DNA of 64,000 bases, taken from Echinicola shivajiensis. GTDB taxonomy: Bacteria > Bacteroidota > Bacteroidia > Cytophagales > Cyclobacteriaceae. Where the stretch lies: NCBI RefSeq assembly GCF_018642165.1, contig NZ_JAHHZM010000004.1, forward strand, positions 1 through 64,000, written 5' to 3'. Position 1 is the stretch's first letter. Every line of letters begins with the position of its first letter. Shown piece after piece: positions 43,316 through 53,312 of this stretch. The notes beneath the pieces are model-generated. The model had not been told where the DNA came from. It worked only from the letters and a program-made list of their open reading frames with translations, and searched no databases. Made by a program: the position numbers and the translations under genes.

Positions 43316-46300
43316 TTATTTCTTCCTCTTAACTTCTCGCATTTCGTATCCTTCAATGGTGTCATCAATTTTGATGTCATTATAGCCTTTGATAGAAATA
43401 CCACATTCATATCCAGCTTTCACTTCAGATACATCGTCTTTGAAACGCTTCAACTGATCGATTTCTCCATCGTGGATTACAATACCATCCCTGATGATTC
43501 TGATCTTGTTCTTTCTGGTTACAAATCCATCAGTTACATAACATCCTGCTACTGTACCCACTTTAGAGATCTTGAAGACTTCTCTTACTTGGATATTACC
43601 AGTGATCACCTCTTCAAATTCAGGCTCAAGCATGCCTTCTATAGCATCCTTAATTTGGTTGATGGCATCGTAGATGATAGAGTAATGTCTGATTTCAATT
43701 TCTTCCTGTTCGGCCAATCGCTTCGCACTTGAGGAAGGTCTTACCTGGAATCCTAGGATGATAGCGTCAGAAGCTGATGCCAATAGTACATCGGATTCAG
43801 AAATTTGTCCTACTCCTTTATGGATGATATTAACACTTACCTCATCTTTAGAAAGTTTCAGTAAGGAATCGGATAGGGCTTCCACAGAACCGTCCACGTC
43901 ACCCTTGATGATGATATTAAGTTCCTTAAAGCTACCGATAGCCAAACGTCTACCAATTTCATCCAAGGTAATGTGCTTCTTGGTACGCATGCTCTGCTCT
44001 CTATTGATTTGCTCACGAGAGTTGGCGATTTCTCTAGCCTCACGCTCTGTGTCGTAAACCTTAAGGATATCACCTGCTTGAGGAGCGCCACTAAGCCCCA
44101 AGACCTGAACAGGAGTAGAAGGCTCAGCTTCTTTTACTTTTTTACCAGTATGGTCAAACATGGCTTTTACCCTGCCATAGTGCTGGCCGGCAAGCATGAT
44201 GTCACCAATTCTCAATGTACCTGACTGGATCATTACAGTCGAAACATAACCTCTTCCTTTATCAAGTGAAGCTTCCACCACTGTACCAGTAGCATTTCTA
44301 TCTGGATTGGCTGTCAATTCAAGAATTTCAGCCTCAAGCAATACTTTTTCCAGTAATTCATCTACGCCCTGACCTGTTTTTGCAGAGATTTCTTGAGACT
44401 GGTATTTACCGCCCCATTCTTCCACTAGCAAATTCATATTGGCCAGTTCCTCTTTGATTTTATGTGGATTGGCATTTGGCTTATCCACCTTGTTGATGGC
44501 AAAGATCATTGGAACACCAGCTACTTGAGCGTGGTTGATGGCTTCCTTGGTCTGAGGCATGATGCTATCGTCAGCAGCGATTACAATAATAGCCACATCA
44601 GTGATCTTAGCACCACGGGCCCTCATCGCTGTAAAGGCTTCGTGACCTGGAGTATCCAAAAAGGCTATTTTTTCACCATTGTCAGTCTTCACGTCATAAG
44701 CACCTATGTGCTGGGTGATTCCACCTGCTTCACCGCTGGTTACTTTTGCACTTCTTATATAATCCAGTAAGGATGTTTTACCGTGGTCAACGTGTCCCAT
44801 GATCGTGACGATTGGAGCTCTAGGCTTCAAATCTTCAGGCTTATCCACTTCTTCCACCTCATCTTCTTCCTCGTCAGTCTTGGTAAATTCTACCTCATAT
44901 CCAAACTCATCAGCAATGATGGTAATGGCTTCTGCATCTAGTCTTTGGTTGATCGAAACAAACATGCCCAAGGACATACATACAGAGATGATTTCGTTTA
45001 CCGAAACATCCAATAGAGATGCAAGGTCATTTGCAGAAATAAATTCTGTTACTCTTAGGATCTTAGTTTCCTCCTGTCCTTCGACATTATGGTCCTTGGT
45101 TCTCTCAGAGCGTTTGTCCCTACGGCTCTTGCTTTTACTTCCACCTGACTTACCTCCGCCTTGTAGACGGGCAAGCGTCTGCTTGATTTGATCTTGGATT
45201 TCCTTTTGGGTAGGCTCAACTTTCTGGAATCTGTTTCCTTTCTGTTGGTTGCCTCCTCCAGGTCTTTTGCGATTGCCTTGGTTACGGTTTCCGCCTTGTT
45301 GGTTTCTGTTGCCACCTGGACCGCCTCCTGGACGGTTTCCGCCCTGTCCTCCAGGACCTCCTCCTTGACCAGGAGTTCCCGGCTTATCGATACGCTTACG
45401 CGGTCTTTTCTTTTTATCTTTTCCTCTTTCATCTGAGGATGCCACAGGTTTAGCTTTCTTCTTAGGCTTATCTTTTGGAAGTTCAATTTTTCCAAGTACA
45501 GTTAGTCCTTTTAGTGCGTCAGCTTTTGCAGAGATTACAGAATCACCTTTTTCTTTCTCTGGTTGAGCTTCTTCAGGCTTCTTGGTTTGCTCTGCTGGTT
45601 TTTCAGAAGTAGGAGCAGCGGGCTTCTCAGCTTGCGGCTTTGATGCTATGTTTTTGTCAGATTTCTGTTCCTTCCCAGGTTCAGAAGTAGTTTTTGGTTT
45701 TGCGTCTTCTTTCTCCTGAGGCTTCTCAGCCTTAGTGGTTTCTTGTGGTTTTTGAACTTTTGGTTCTTCTTGTTTTTGAGGAGTTTCAGGAGCCTTAGCT
45801 TCTGGCTTTTCCTCTTTTGGCCTTTCTTGAGGTTTATTTTCTACCTTTTTAGGTTCCTCTTTTTGAGCCACTGGTTTGTCTTCTTTTTTAGGCTTGTTTT
45901 TCTTAGGCTGACCTTGGGCACCAAGGTCGATTTTACCCAATACTTTTATGCCCTGAAGCTTAGGAGCTTCTGGAGACACTTTGTCGTCCTCTTCTTTTTT
46001 TGCTTCTGGTTTGACCTCTGGCTCCTTTTTCTCCTCTTTTGGTGGAGTAGGAGTGGTTTTGGTCGCTTCCTCTTTCTTTACTTCCTCAGGCACGGTTTCT
46101 GATTCAGCTTTGATGGTAAAGGTCTCATTATGACGTTTACCTATGGAAAGGTGGGACGCTTCCTCCTTTTCCTGTGCAGAGGACTTAAACTCCTTAGCCA
46201 GCATATTGAATTGATCCTGACTGATCTTGGAGTTAGGGTTGCTCTCTACATCAAAGCCTTTCTTAGCCATAGACTCAACTATCGTGGAAATTCCCACGTT

Positions 46301-46348
46301 GAGCTTTCTGGCTACCTGGCCTAATCGCATCATTTTTTCTTCTGACAT
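43316..46348 (-). CDS. infB: Translation initiation factor IF-2
   Basis: GTPase that brings initiator fMet-tRNA to the 30S subunit. At 1010 residues it is at the long end of the family because of an N-terminal extension of about 440 residues rich in Lys, Glu, Pro and Gln, with a Gly/Asn/Arg-rich stretch (about 325-370). The N-terminal IF2N-like helix ([20 protein letters not shown]) and a second IF2N module precede the G domain. The G domain has G1 GHVDHGKT (518-525), G3 DTPGHEAF and G4 NKVD. The C-terminal EF-Tu-like domains and IF2-C follow. It is last in the rimP-nusA-infB operon. Confidence 0.98.
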   Translation of the reverse strand: MSEEKMMRLGQVARKLNVGISTIVESMAKKGFDVESNPNSKISQDQFNMLAKEFKSSAQEKEEASHLSIGKRHNETFTIKAESETVPEEVKKEEATKTTPTPPKEEKKEPEVKPEAKKEEDDKVSPEAPKLQGIKVLGKIDLGAQGQPKKNKPKKEDKPVAQKEEPKKVENKPQERPKEEKPEAKAPETPQKQEEPKVQKPQETTKAEKPQEKEDAKPKTTSEPGKEQKSDKNIASKPQAEKPAAPTSEKPAEQTKKPEEAQPEKEKGDSVISAKADALKGLTVLGKIELPKDKPKKKAKPVASSDERGKDKKKRPRKRIDKPGTPGQGGGPGGQGGNRPGGGPGGNRNQQGGNRNQGNRKRPGGGNQQKGNRFQKVEPTQKEIQDQIKQTLARLQGGGKSGGSKSKSRRDKRSERTKDHNVEGQEETKILRVTEFISANDLASLLDVSVNEIISVCMSLGMFVSINQRLDAEAITIIADEFGYEVEFTKTDEEEDEVEEVDKPEDLKPRAPIVTIMGHVDHGKTSLLDYIRSAKVTSGEAGGITQHIGAYDVKTDNGEKIAFLDTPGHEAFTAMRARGAKITDVAIIVIAADDSIMPQTKEAINHAQVAGVPMIFAINKVDKPNANPHKIKEELANMNLLVEEWGGKYQSQEISAKTGQGVDELLEKVLLEAEILELTANPDRNATGTVVEASLDKGRGYVSTVMIQSGTLRIGDIMLAGQHYGRVKAMFDHTGKKVKEAEPSTPVQVLGLSGAPQAGDILKVYDTEREAREIANSREQINREQSMRTKKHITLDEIGRRLAIGSFKELNIIIKGDVDGSVEALSDSLLKLSKDEVSVNIIHKGVGQISESDVLLASASDAIILGFQVRPSSSAKRLAEQEEIEIRHYSIIYDAINQIKDAIEGMLEPEFEEVITGNIQVREVFKISKVGTVAGCYVTDGFVTRKNKIRIIRDGIVIHDGEIDQLKRFKDDVSEVKAGYECGISIKGYNDIKIDDTIEGYEMREVKRKK

Positions 46349-46425
46349 ACGCTAAAACCTGTTGCTAATTTTCTTTACTGATGTAAATATGCTTGGGCTG
46401 AACATTTCTGATCAGCACCATTTAT

Positions 46426-47673
46426 TTACTGTTCAAATTCCTGTTTTAAAATTCTGAAGATCTCCTCAATGGTTTCTTCCTCGAGTTCAGTTCTTCTGGT
46501 TAGGTCTTCTTTAGTTAATGCCAACACACTCTTGGCAGTATCTAGACCTGTTTTTTTCAACTCCTCTATAATCCAACCTTCAATTTCGTCAGAAAATTCG
46601 GTTAGATCGACATCTTCTTCTTCCTCATAGTCAGAAAGTTCACGGAAGACGTCAATTTCATAGCCCACCAAACGGCTGGCAAGACGGATATTGTATCCTC
46701 CTTTACCAATTGCCAAAGATACTTGATCAGGCTTTAAAAATACAGAAAGTCGCTTTTCTTCTTCGTTTGCTTGAATGGAACTTACTTTGGCCGGGCTAAG
46801 TGCACGGGATACATAAAGTTCCAAATTATCGGTATAATTGATTACATCGATATTCTCATTCTGTAGTTCACGAACTACTGCATGGATCCTGCTACCTTTC
46901 ATGCCCACACAAGCACCTACCGGATCGATTCGGTCATCGTAAGATTCCACAGCTACTTTTGCTCTTTCACCTGGTTCTCTTACTATTTTTTTGATGGTAA
47001 TCAGACCATCATAAACTTCTGGCACTTCATTTTCGAACAATCTCTCCAAGAAGATTGGGGAGGTTCTTGAAAGGATGATTCTAGGATTACCGTTAACCAT
47101 TTCCACTTTGTGGACGATAGATCTTACAGCATCTCCTTTTCGGAAGCGGTCCTTAGGGATTTGTTCACCTTTTGGAAGGATCAGCTCGTTGCCTTCGCTG
47201 TCCATCAAAAGCATCTCTCTTCCCAAAATCTGGTATACTTCTGCGGTAATAATTTCACCTACTAACTCTTCATATTGTTGGAAAAGTAAGTCTTTTTCCA
47301 AATCCTTGATCTTTTGGATCAAAGTCTGTCTGGCCATCATTACAGCCCTTCTACCAAAGTCTTCTAGCTCAATTCTCTCATATGTCTCTTCCCCGATCTC
47401 AAAATCAGGTTCAATTTTACGTGCCTCGGTAAAGCTGATTTTATCATGATCCCAAATGTCTTCTGAATTGTCGTCGACAATCTCACGAATCCTCCAGATC
47501 TCCAAGTCACCTTTGTCTGCATTGATGATCACATCAAAATTCTCATCTGTTTCGTACTTTTTACGAATCATTGCTCTAAACACATCCTCTAAGATGCGGA
47601 TCATAGTCGGGCGATCCACATTTTTTGATCTTGCAAATTCTGCAAACGATTCTATAAGAACTTTAGCATCCAT
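46426..47673 (-). CDS. nusA: Transcription termination/antitermination factor NusA
   Basis: Binds RNA polymerase and RNA to control pausing and antitermination. The 415-residue protein has an N-terminal RNAP-binding domain (about 1-125), an S1 domain (about 130-200), and two KH domains with VGACVGMKGSRIHAVVREL and SLAIGKGGYNIRLASRL. An acidic C-terminal part carries a helix-hairpin-helix-like LKKTGLDTAKSVLALTKEDL. The gene lies between rimP and infB, five bases after the rimP stop, as in most bacteria. Confidence 0.97.
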   Translation of the reverse strand: MDAKVLIESFAEFARSKNVDRPTMIRILEDVFRAMIRKKYETDENFDVIINADKGDLEIWRIREIVDDNSEDIWDHDKISFTEARKIEPDFEIGEETYERIELEDFGRRAVMMARQTLIQKIKDLEKDLLFQQYEELVGEIITAEVYQILGREMLLMDSEGNELILPKGEQIPKDRFRKGDAVRSIVHKVEMVNGNPRIILSRTSPIFLERLFENEVPEVYDGLITIKKIVREPGERAKVAVESYDDRIDPVGACVGMKGSRIHAVVRELQNENIDVINYTDNLELYVSRALSPAKVSSIQANEEEKRLSVFLKPDQVSLAIGKGGYNIRLASRLVGYEIDVFRELSDYEEEEDVDLTEFSDEIEGWIIEELKKTGLDTAKSVLALTKEDLTRRTELEEETIEEIFRILKQEFEQ

Positions 47674-47678
47674 TTTTT

Positions 47679-48149
47679 TTATTTAAAAGAGACTAATACA
47701 ATTGATTTCCTAATTTGCTCTAAAGCGATGTTTTCCTCGACTTCAGTAGCCTTTTTGCCTTTTTCCTTTTGTTTCACCAATAATGTAATTGATGATGCAT
47801 CTACTGCCAAAAGCTTGCCTTCCACTTTACTGCCCCCTTCTAAGGATACTTGCAATTTTCTGCCAATATTTTTTTGGTATTGCCTTTTTCCTGAAAGTGG
47901 GTAGTCAAGACCTGGAGAGGATACCTCCAATACATAAGCGCTTTCCAAAAGTTCTTTGGCTTCTAATTCTTCTCCTACAGCTCTGCTGAGCAAGGCACAT
48001 GTGTCTATATTTAAACCCTGATCGGCATCGATTAAGATGCTGACCTTCTTTTTGGGGCCGTTTTCACTTATGGACACATCCACCACAAAGTGAGATTCAT
48101 CGGGCAAATGCTTACTAACAATTTCCTCGATGGTCTGCTTTATACTCAT
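47679..48149 (-). CDS. rimP: Ribosome maturation factor RimP
   Basis: Needed for maturation of the 30S subunit. The 156-residue protein has the two-domain DUF150 layout: an N-terminal alpha/beta domain (SHFVVDVSISENGPKKKVSILIDADQGLNIDTCALLSRAV) and a short SH3-like C-terminal domain (GRKLQVSLEGGSKVEGKLLAVD). ELLESAYVLEVSSPGLDYPL is the best family hallmark. It is the first gene of the operon with nusA and infB, behind a leader that contains a strong hairpin. Confidence 0.95.
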   Translation of the reverse strand: MSIKQTIEEIVSKHLPDESHFVVDVSISENGPKKKVSILIDADQGLNIDTCALLSRAVGEELEAKELLESAYVLEVSSPGLDYPLSGKRQYQKNIGRKLQVSLEGGSKVEGKLLAVDASSITLLVKQKEKGKKATEVEENIALEQIRKSIVLVSFK

Positions 48150-48170
48150 ACTTCAAACACCTATAATGAA

Positions 48171-48193
48171 AGAGGGGACTGTGTGTCCCCTCT
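48171..48193 (-). promoter_or_regulatory. Leader hairpin of the rimP-nusA-infB operon
   Basis: A perfect nine-bp stem AGAGGGGAC / GTCCCCTCT with a five-base loop lies 22 bases before the rimP ATG and about 15-20 bases after the predicted transcript start. On the RNA it is followed by UUUCAUUAUAGG, too mixed for a strong terminator. Leader control by NusA and other factors is known for the equivalent E. coli operon, so a regulatory role here is plausible but unproven. Confidence 0.6.
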
Positions 48194-48212
48194 ATAACGA
48201 CTAAATACGCTA

Positions 48213-48220
48213 CAAATGTA
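48213..48220 (-). promoter_or_regulatory. -7 promoter element of the rimP operon
   Basis: Minus-strand TACATTTG (48220-48213) matches the TAnnTTTG consensus and lies upstream of the leader hairpin. No TTG is seen at the usual -33 distance. Confidence 0.6.
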
Positions 48221-48509
48221 ATAAAAATTTTTTCAGAAAAAAAGGAAGATTTTGCATGTAAAATTTTATTAACCTGTTTACTAAAGGTTTTAACGAAGAT
48301 TTGTGAACTTCTTAGAGTGGGTAATTTAGAAAAATTAGGCTTATTGGGATACTTTGAGAAAAAGATGGCCATGGCATTTTGATCGATGATTAATTAAATA
48401 TGAATTTTTTGTCCCACAAATTGTTTTATTCCCGTTTAAACAGGGTATTTTGGATTTTAAAAGATAGTTTTGTGATCAGGATAACTGTAGAATTTGCTGG
48501 CGGTTTAAC

Positions 48510-48517
48510 TAAATTTG
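48510..48517 (+). promoter_or_regulatory. -7 promoter element directly before cysS
   Basis: TAAATTTG is followed by TTTT and the cysS ATG at 48522. As for rlmN and the methyltransferase gene, only four bases separate box and start codon, which predicts a leaderless transcript. Confidence 0.55.
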
Positions 48518-48521
48518 TTTT

Positions 48522-50015
48522 ATGATTTCTAAAGAATTAAAGATATACAATACACTTTCTCGTAAAAAAGAACTTTTTGAACCCTTAAAGCCCCCATTTG
48601 TTGGGATGTATGTATGTGGTCCCACGGTATATGGAGATGCTCACCTTGGACACTCCAGACCAGCAGTGACTTTCGATACTGTATATAGGTACTTGAATCA
48701 TTTAGGATATAAAGTGCGCTATGTTCGTAACATCACTGATGTGGGGCATTTGCAAGGTGATGCGGATGACGGGGAAGATAAAATTGCAAAAAAAGCAAAA
48801 TTGGAACAGTTGGAACCAATGGAAGTAGCCCAACATTATACAGATACCTATCATAGAGATATGGACCTGTTGAATACCAACAAACCGAATATAGAGCCGA
48901 GGGCTACAGGACATATTCCCGAGCAGATTAAATTGGTTCAGGGTATTTTGGATGCAGGTTTGGCTTATGAGGTGAATGGTAGCGTTTATTTTGACGTGAT
49001 TAAATACAATTCTGAAAAGCCGTATGGGAAGCTTTCTGGCAGAGTGGTGGAAGAGTTGATGAGCGGAAGCAGAGAGTTAGATGGCCAAGATGAAAAACGA
49101 AACCCAATAGATTTTGCGCTTTGGAAAAATGCCTCCCCTGAACATTTGATGAAATGGGAGTCTCCGTGGGGAATGGGTTTTCCAGGCTGGCACTTGGAGT
49201 GTACAGCTATGAGCTCCAAATACCTGGGGAATCAATTCGATATTCACGGAGGTGGAATGGATTTGATGTTCCCCCATCATGAATGTGAGATAGCACAGGG
49301 CAATGCCGGTCATGGATCTGATCCAGCTAGGTATTGGATGCATAATAATATGATCACCATCAATGGTCAAAAAATGGGTAAGTCACTGGGGAATTTTATT
49401 ACCCTCCAAGAGCTTTTTTCAGGTAAGCACGAACTGTTAGAACAGGCATATAGCCCTATGACCATCAGGTATTTTATCTTGACGGCACATTATAGGTCTA
49501 CTTTGGATTTCTCCAACGATGCATTGCAGGCCGCCCAAAAAGGTTATAAAAAGATCATTAATGGATTGAGGATAGCAAGAAGCCTGGAGTATCAAGCTGA
49601 AGAGGGAGTAGAATTGGATGAAAAGCAGGTTGATCAGGTCAAGAAAAGTATAGAAAGTGCCTACAGGGCGATGAATGATGATTTCAATACCGCCCAAGCC
49701 ATAGGCCATCTGTTTAATTTGTTGAAAAAAATAAATAGTCTTTACACAGGCCAGCTGAAAGCCGGAAACCTTGGTCAGGAGGTTTTTGAAGAATTGATCA
49801 AAACTTTCACAATTTTTGTGGAGGATATTCTAGGCTTGGTGGAAGAAAAATCGGATAGGCAGCAGGAGTTGTTGGAAATATTGTTGAAAGTTTATCAAGA
49901 GGCCAAGCTGGCCAAAAACTATGAAAAGGTAGATGAAATCAGGTCTTCCTTAAAGGCAATTGGAGTAGTAGTCAAGGATATGAAGGATAAAGTAGACTGG
50001 GCATATGAAGAATAA
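48522..50015 (+). CDS. cysS: Cysteinyl-tRNA synthetase
   Basis: Class I synthetase that charges tRNA-Cys. The 497-residue protein has the HIGH-like motif AHLGH (His41, His44) preceded by zinc-site VCGPTVYG (Cys32), the zinc motif [26 protein letters not shown]-type segment (as [16 protein letters not shown]) and the KMSKS motif KMGKS (284-288). The C-terminal helical anticodon domain follows. Its last 11 bases overlap the start of the next gene. There is no RBS, in keeping with the promoter box four bases before the ATG. Confidence 0.97.
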   Translation: MISKELKIYNTLSRKKELFEPLKPPFVGMYVCGPTVYGDAHLGHSRPAVTFDTVYRYLNHLGYKVRYVRNITDVGHLQGDADDGEDKIAKKAKLEQLEPMEVAQHYTDTYHRDMDLLNTNKPNIEPRATGHIPEQIKLVQGILDAGLAYEVNGSVYFDVIKYNSEKPYGKLSGRVVEELMSGSRELDGQDEKRNPIDFALWKNASPEHLMKWESPWGMGFPGWHLECTAMSSKYLGNQFDIHGGGMDLMFPHHECEIAQGNAGHGSDPARYWMHNNMITINGQKMGKSLGNFITLQELFSGKHELLEQAYSPMTIRYFILTAHYRSTLDFSNDALQAAQKGYKKIINGLRIARSLEYQAEEGVELDEKQVDQVKKSIESAYRAMNDDFNTAQAIGHLFNLLKKINSLYTGQLKAGNLGQEVFEELIKTFTIFVEDILGLVEEKSDRQQELLEILLKVYQEAKLAKNYEKVDEIRSSLKAIGVVVKDMKDKVDWAYEE

Positions 50016-50994
50016 TTGGATTTGGGGTTTCATTTTATTATTGGCCCTTTCAGCTTGTGGAGATGGAAAAGTTGAGAAAGTCAATGAATCTCCTGCAGTT
50101 AGTGTTGAGGCCAAGGCCGTCCCTGAATTTATGGCTGATTCGGCATATCAATATATTCAAAGGCAAGTGGATTTTGGACCTAGGGTACCCAATACTGAGG
50201 AGCATAAAAAAGCTGGTGCTTGGCTGCAACAGAAGATGGCTTCTTTTGGATTGGAAGTAAGCACCCAGGAATTCACTGCCGAGGCCTATGATGGCAAAAA
50301 ATTGGAGCTTAGTAATATTATTGCTTCCTACAGGCCTGAAGCCAAAAAAAGGATCTTGCTAGCTGCTCATTGGGATACTAGAAGAATAGCTGATAAGGAC
50401 ACAGAGAGAATCAATGAACCTATAGATGGTGCAAATGATGGTGCAAGTGGAGTAGGGGTTTTATTGGAGATAGCAAGAATCGTTTCTTCAGATAGCCTTA
50501 AGCCTGAGGTCGGAATCGATTTTATCTTTTTTGATGGAGAGGATGACGGAAAACCAGAGTCTGCCAAGGGTGGTACAAATGATGCCAAGTGGTGGTGTCT
50601 AGGTTCACAATATTGGGCTAAAAACCCGCATGAAAGAGGTTATTCTGCCTATTTTGGAATATTGGTAGACATGGTGGGAGCTAAAGGAGCTAGGTTTTAT
50701 AAAGAGGGTGTTTCTTTACAATATGCCAAAGGAATACTAAATAAAGTCTGGTCATATGCTCATCAAATAGGTCACAGTGACTTTTTTCAAATGCGCGAAT
50801 CCCATGCGATTACTGATGATCATATCCCTGTAAATGAGGTAGCTAGGATTCCAATGATTGATATTATCGATTATTCACCTGATTTTGGTTTTGGCAGATA
50901 TCACCATAAGCATTCTGACAATATGGATGTGATTGATAAGCGAACTTTGAAAGCAGTGGGCGAAACAGTGCTATTTACCATATATCAGGAATAG
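50005..50994 (+). CDS. Glutaminyl-peptide cyclotransferase-like M28 lipoprotein
   Basis: M28-fold zinc enzyme of the glutaminyl cyclase type, which converts N-terminal Gln to pyroglutamate. The 329-residue protein has lipobox ALSAC (Cys18). Signature segments are [44 protein letters not shown] and [10 protein letters not shown], then [10 protein letters not shown] with the C-terminal histidines. In Bacteroidota such enzymes act in the periplasm on secreted proteins, whose signal-peptide cleavage often leaves N-terminal Gln. The start overlaps cysS by 11 bases. Confidence 0.9.
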   Translation: MKNNWIWGFILLLALSACGDGKVEKVNESPAVSVEAKAVPEFMADSAYQYIQRQVDFGPRVPNTEEHKKAGAWLQQKMASFGLEVSTQEFTAEAYDGKKLELSNIIASYRPEAKKRILLAAHWDTRRIADKDTERINEPIDGANDGASGVGVLLEIARIVSSDSLKPEVGIDFIFFDGEDDGKPESAKGGTNDAKWWCLGSQYWAKNPHERGYSAYFGILVDMVGAKGARFYKEGVSLQYAKGILNKVWSYAHQIGHSDFFQMRESHAITDDHIPVNEVARIPMIDIIDYSPDFGFGRYHHKHSDNMDVIDKRTLKAVGETVLFTIYQE

Positions 50995-51073
50995 AAAATT
51001 CCTGTAAGATTCAAAAGGATAGGTCTTGTCTAGCAAAAAATGTATATTCATTTTTTGACTAAGAAATTAAATC

Positions 51074-52090
51074 ATGAAAAAGGGACAAGTTACCATTAGG
51101 GATATTGCCTTAAAGCTTAAAATTAGCATTTCTACAGTTTCTAGGGCACTTCGTAATTCCCCAGAAATAAAATTGGAAACCAGGCAAAAGGTCATGGCAA
51201 TGGCCGAAAAGCTAAATTATACTCCTAATGTAGTAGCGCAAAGCCTTAGAGTAAATCGGACAAAAACCCTAGGGATTGTGGTGCCACAATTGGCTTCCCA
51301 TTTTTTTGCCTCCAATATCAGCGGCATTCAAGATACCGCCTATAAAAGGGGGTACAATGTGATGATATGTCAGTCTAATGAAAACTTTGAACAGGAGAAG
51401 TCTGATATAAGGACCTTGATTTCTACCAGAGTGGACGGTCTGTTGATCTCTCTTTCCAGGGAAACTGAAAGTTACGAGCATCTACAAAATCTAATCGACA
51501 GGGAAATTCCCTTTGTGCTTTTTGATAGGATTACAGAAGGTTTTCCTGTATCAACGGTTACCGTGGATGATACTTTAGGGGCTTATAAAGTTACCAAACA
51601 TTTACTCGATCAGGGTTGTAAACGAATCGCCTTTATTTCTGGGCCTGAAGGGATGTATATATGTAAAAAGCGGATAGCTGGTTATGTGCAGGCCTTAAAA
51701 GAAAACGGTGTCAGCTTAGATGAGAATTTGATCGTTTATAGTGACCTGACTGAGGAATCCAATAAAAAGCTGACCAATCAATTGTTGGGTTTGGAGGAAA
51801 AGCCAGATGCTATTTTTGCTATTAATGATCCTGTAGCGATTGATGTAATGAAGTTTTTGAAATCCAAAGGGATGAAAATTCCTCAAGACATCGCATTGGT
51901 GGGATTCACCAATATGCCAGTTTCCGATGCATTGGAGCCCTCTCTTAGTACAGTGGACCAACCAGCCTATGAAATGGGAAGATTGGCAGCGAATAATTTA
52001 TTGGACCAACTTTTGGACCCAGAATCATTCGAACCACAAAATCTAGTTTTGGACACTGAATTGGTTATTCGTAATTCATCCAAAAAGTAA
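51074..52090 (+). CDS. LacI-family transcriptional regulator
   Basis: A 338-residue repressor with an N-terminal helix-turn-helix (ITIRDIALKLKISISTVSRALRNSPEI, about 7-32), the hinge helix VVAQSLRVNR, and a periplasmic-binding-protein-like effector domain (about 60-338). It is encoded directly upstream of galM-galK-galT, and a tandem AACGTT-centred site lies between. It therefore most likely represses the galactose genes and is released by galactose or a derivative. The effector is inferred. Confidence 0.93.
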   Translation: MKKGQVTIRDIALKLKISISTVSRALRNSPEIKLETRQKVMAMAEKLNYTPNVVAQSLRVNRTKTLGIVVPQLASHFFASNISGIQDTAYKRGYNVMICQSNENFEQEKSDIRTLISTRVDGLLISLSRETESYEHLQNLIDREIPFVLFDRITEGFPVSTVTVDDTLGAYKVTKHLLDQGCKRIAFISGPEGMYICKKRIAGYVQALKENGVSLDENLIVYSDLTEESNKKLTNQLLGLEEKPDAIFAINDPVAIDVMKFLKSKGMKIPQDIALVGFTNMPVSDALEPSLSTVDQPAYEMGRLAANNLLDQLLDPESFEPQNLVLDTELVIRNSSKK

Positions 52091-52098
52091 AAAGTTCT

Positions 52099-52122
52099 GA
52101 GAACGTTTTCGGGAACGTTTTC
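52099..52122 (+). promoter_or_regulatory. Tandem LacI-type operator before the galactose operon
   Basis: Two 12-base near-palindromes lie head to tail: GAGAACGTTTTC (52099-52110) and GGGAACGTTTTC (52111-52122). Each is centred on AACGTT and close to the GAAAACGTTTTC form that LacI/GalR proteins bind. The spacing of one helix turn between centres suits cooperative binding. It starts eight bases after the regulator stop and lies 111 bases before galM. Confidence 0.75.
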
Positions 52123-52233
52123 TTACAAAATATCCTTTCCAAAGCCTGAATAACATTTTTTTATCCATTAATTTGGTGTGAAAATTCGAATTAATGTCAA
52201 ACCAACCTAGGATAACTATCTATCCTTCATCCT

Positions 52234-53292
52234 ATGAATTCAGTTAAAATAGAAAAGACCCTTTTCGGTCATACCTCCAATGGCGAGGAAGTCTCGCTAT
52301 TTACCCTAAGCAATAGTAATGGTATGAAAGTGAGTATTGCCAATTACGGTGTGACGCTTACGCATCTAATTGTTCCAGACCGTGATGGAAAAGGAACAGA
52401 TGTAGTTTTGGGTTTTGATAGTATGGAGGAATATCAAGGAGAGGCCTACATGAAGGCTTATTCGTATATGGGCTCAACTGTTGGAAGAGTTTGTAATAGG
52501 ATTGATGCAGGGAAGTTTGAGTTGGAAGGAAAAACCTACGAATTAGATAATTCAAAAGGAGGTCACCACCTTCATGGTGGAAAAGTAGGATTTGATAAGA
52601 AGATTTGGGAGGTTGAAGAAATTCCTTCAGGAGTGAAGTTTTCATGCCTAAGCCCCGATGGGGAGGAGAATTATCCGGGCAATTTAAAAGTAGAGGTGAC
52701 TTTTACTTTGAGTGATGATAATGAACTCTTCATCAGCTATGCTGCTGAGACAGATAAAACCACTGTAATTAACCTCACAAACCATAGTTATTTCAATTTG
52801 TCAGGGGACTTTTCAAAGACCGTCTTGGAGCATGATCTAAAAGTAAATGCACCCTTTTATGTATCGGTTAAGGAAGGCAGCATCCCAACTGGGGAAATTT
52901 TATCAGTAAAGGATACGCCATTTGATTTTACCGAATCAAAAAAGGTAAAGGAGGGGATATTCTCAGATCATCCGCAAACGCTTATTGGAAATGGCTTAGA
53001 TCAGACGGTGGTTTTTGATAAAACACAACCGAATTTGGTGCTTTCTGAGTCGGGTACTGGAATTCAATTGGAGCTGGAAAGCTCAGAGCCAGGCATTCAG
53101 CTTTATACCGCCAATTACTTTGATGGCACAGTGAAAGGAAAAGGTGCTGTTTATCCAAAACATGGTGGAATTGCTTTGGAAACCCAACATTTCCCTGATT
53201 CTCCTAATCAGGCGCACTTTCCAAGTGTAAAACTGCAGCCTGGAGAAAAATTCTCCAGTCATACCTCCCTAAAGTTTTCTGTATTAAAATAA
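52234..53292 (+). CDS. galM: Aldose 1-epimerase (galactose mutarotase)
   Basis: Interconverts alpha- and beta-galactose so that GalK can use it. The 352-residue protein has the galactose mutarotase signatures GSTVGRVCNRI, HHLHGGKVGFDKKIW with the catalytic histidine, NLTNHSYFNLSGD with the second histidine, and the base glutamate in GIALETQHFPDSPN. It opens the galM-galK-galT operon behind the LacI regulator. Confidence 0.95.
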   Translation: MNSVKIEKTLFGHTSNGEEVSLFTLSNSNGMKVSIANYGVTLTHLIVPDRDGKGTDVVLGFDSMEEYQGEAYMKAYSYMGSTVGRVCNRIDAGKFELEGKTYELDNSKGGHHLHGGKVGFDKKIWEVEEIPSGVKFSCLSPDGEENYPGNLKVEVTFTLSDDNELFISYAAETDKTTVINLTNHSYFNLSGDFSKTVLEHDLKVNAPFYVSVKEGSIPTGEILSVKDTPFDFTESKKVKEGIFSDHPQTLIGNGLDQTVVFDKTQPNLVLSESGTGIQLELESSEPGIQLYTANYFDGTVKGKGAVYPKHGGIALETQHFPDSPNQAHFPSVKLQPGEKFSSHTSLKFSVLK

Positions 53293-53312
53293 TCAATTAA
53301 GGATATTAATTT

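Larger units (their letters stand above)
48150..48521. other. Divergent intergenic region between rimP operon and cysS
   Basis: A 372-base AT-rich region. It holds the rimP leader hairpin, a TACATTTG box for the rimP operon and the TAAATTTG box four bases before cysS, all listed separately. A minus-strand frame of 85 codons that overlaps rimP looks like chance. Nothing else is recognised. Confidence 0.5.

Noticed and set aside
43301-43732. 143-codon plus-strand frame at the infB 3' end
   Set aside because: Antisense to the conserved IF-2 C-terminus; no promoter or family evidence.
45055-45495. 146-codon minus-strand frame inside infB
   Set aside because: A different frame of the Lys/Glu/Gly-rich N-terminal extension of IF-2; its composition follows from that low-complexity DNA.
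45743-46102. 119-codon plus-strand frame rich in Phe and Leu
   Set aside because: It is the antisense of the Lys/Glu repeats in IF-2 (AAG/GAA read as CTT/TTC), not a membrane protein.
48115-48372. 85-codon minus-strand frame upstream of rimP
   Set aside because: It overlaps the rimP start, covers the promoter and leader hairpin, and has no coding-like features.
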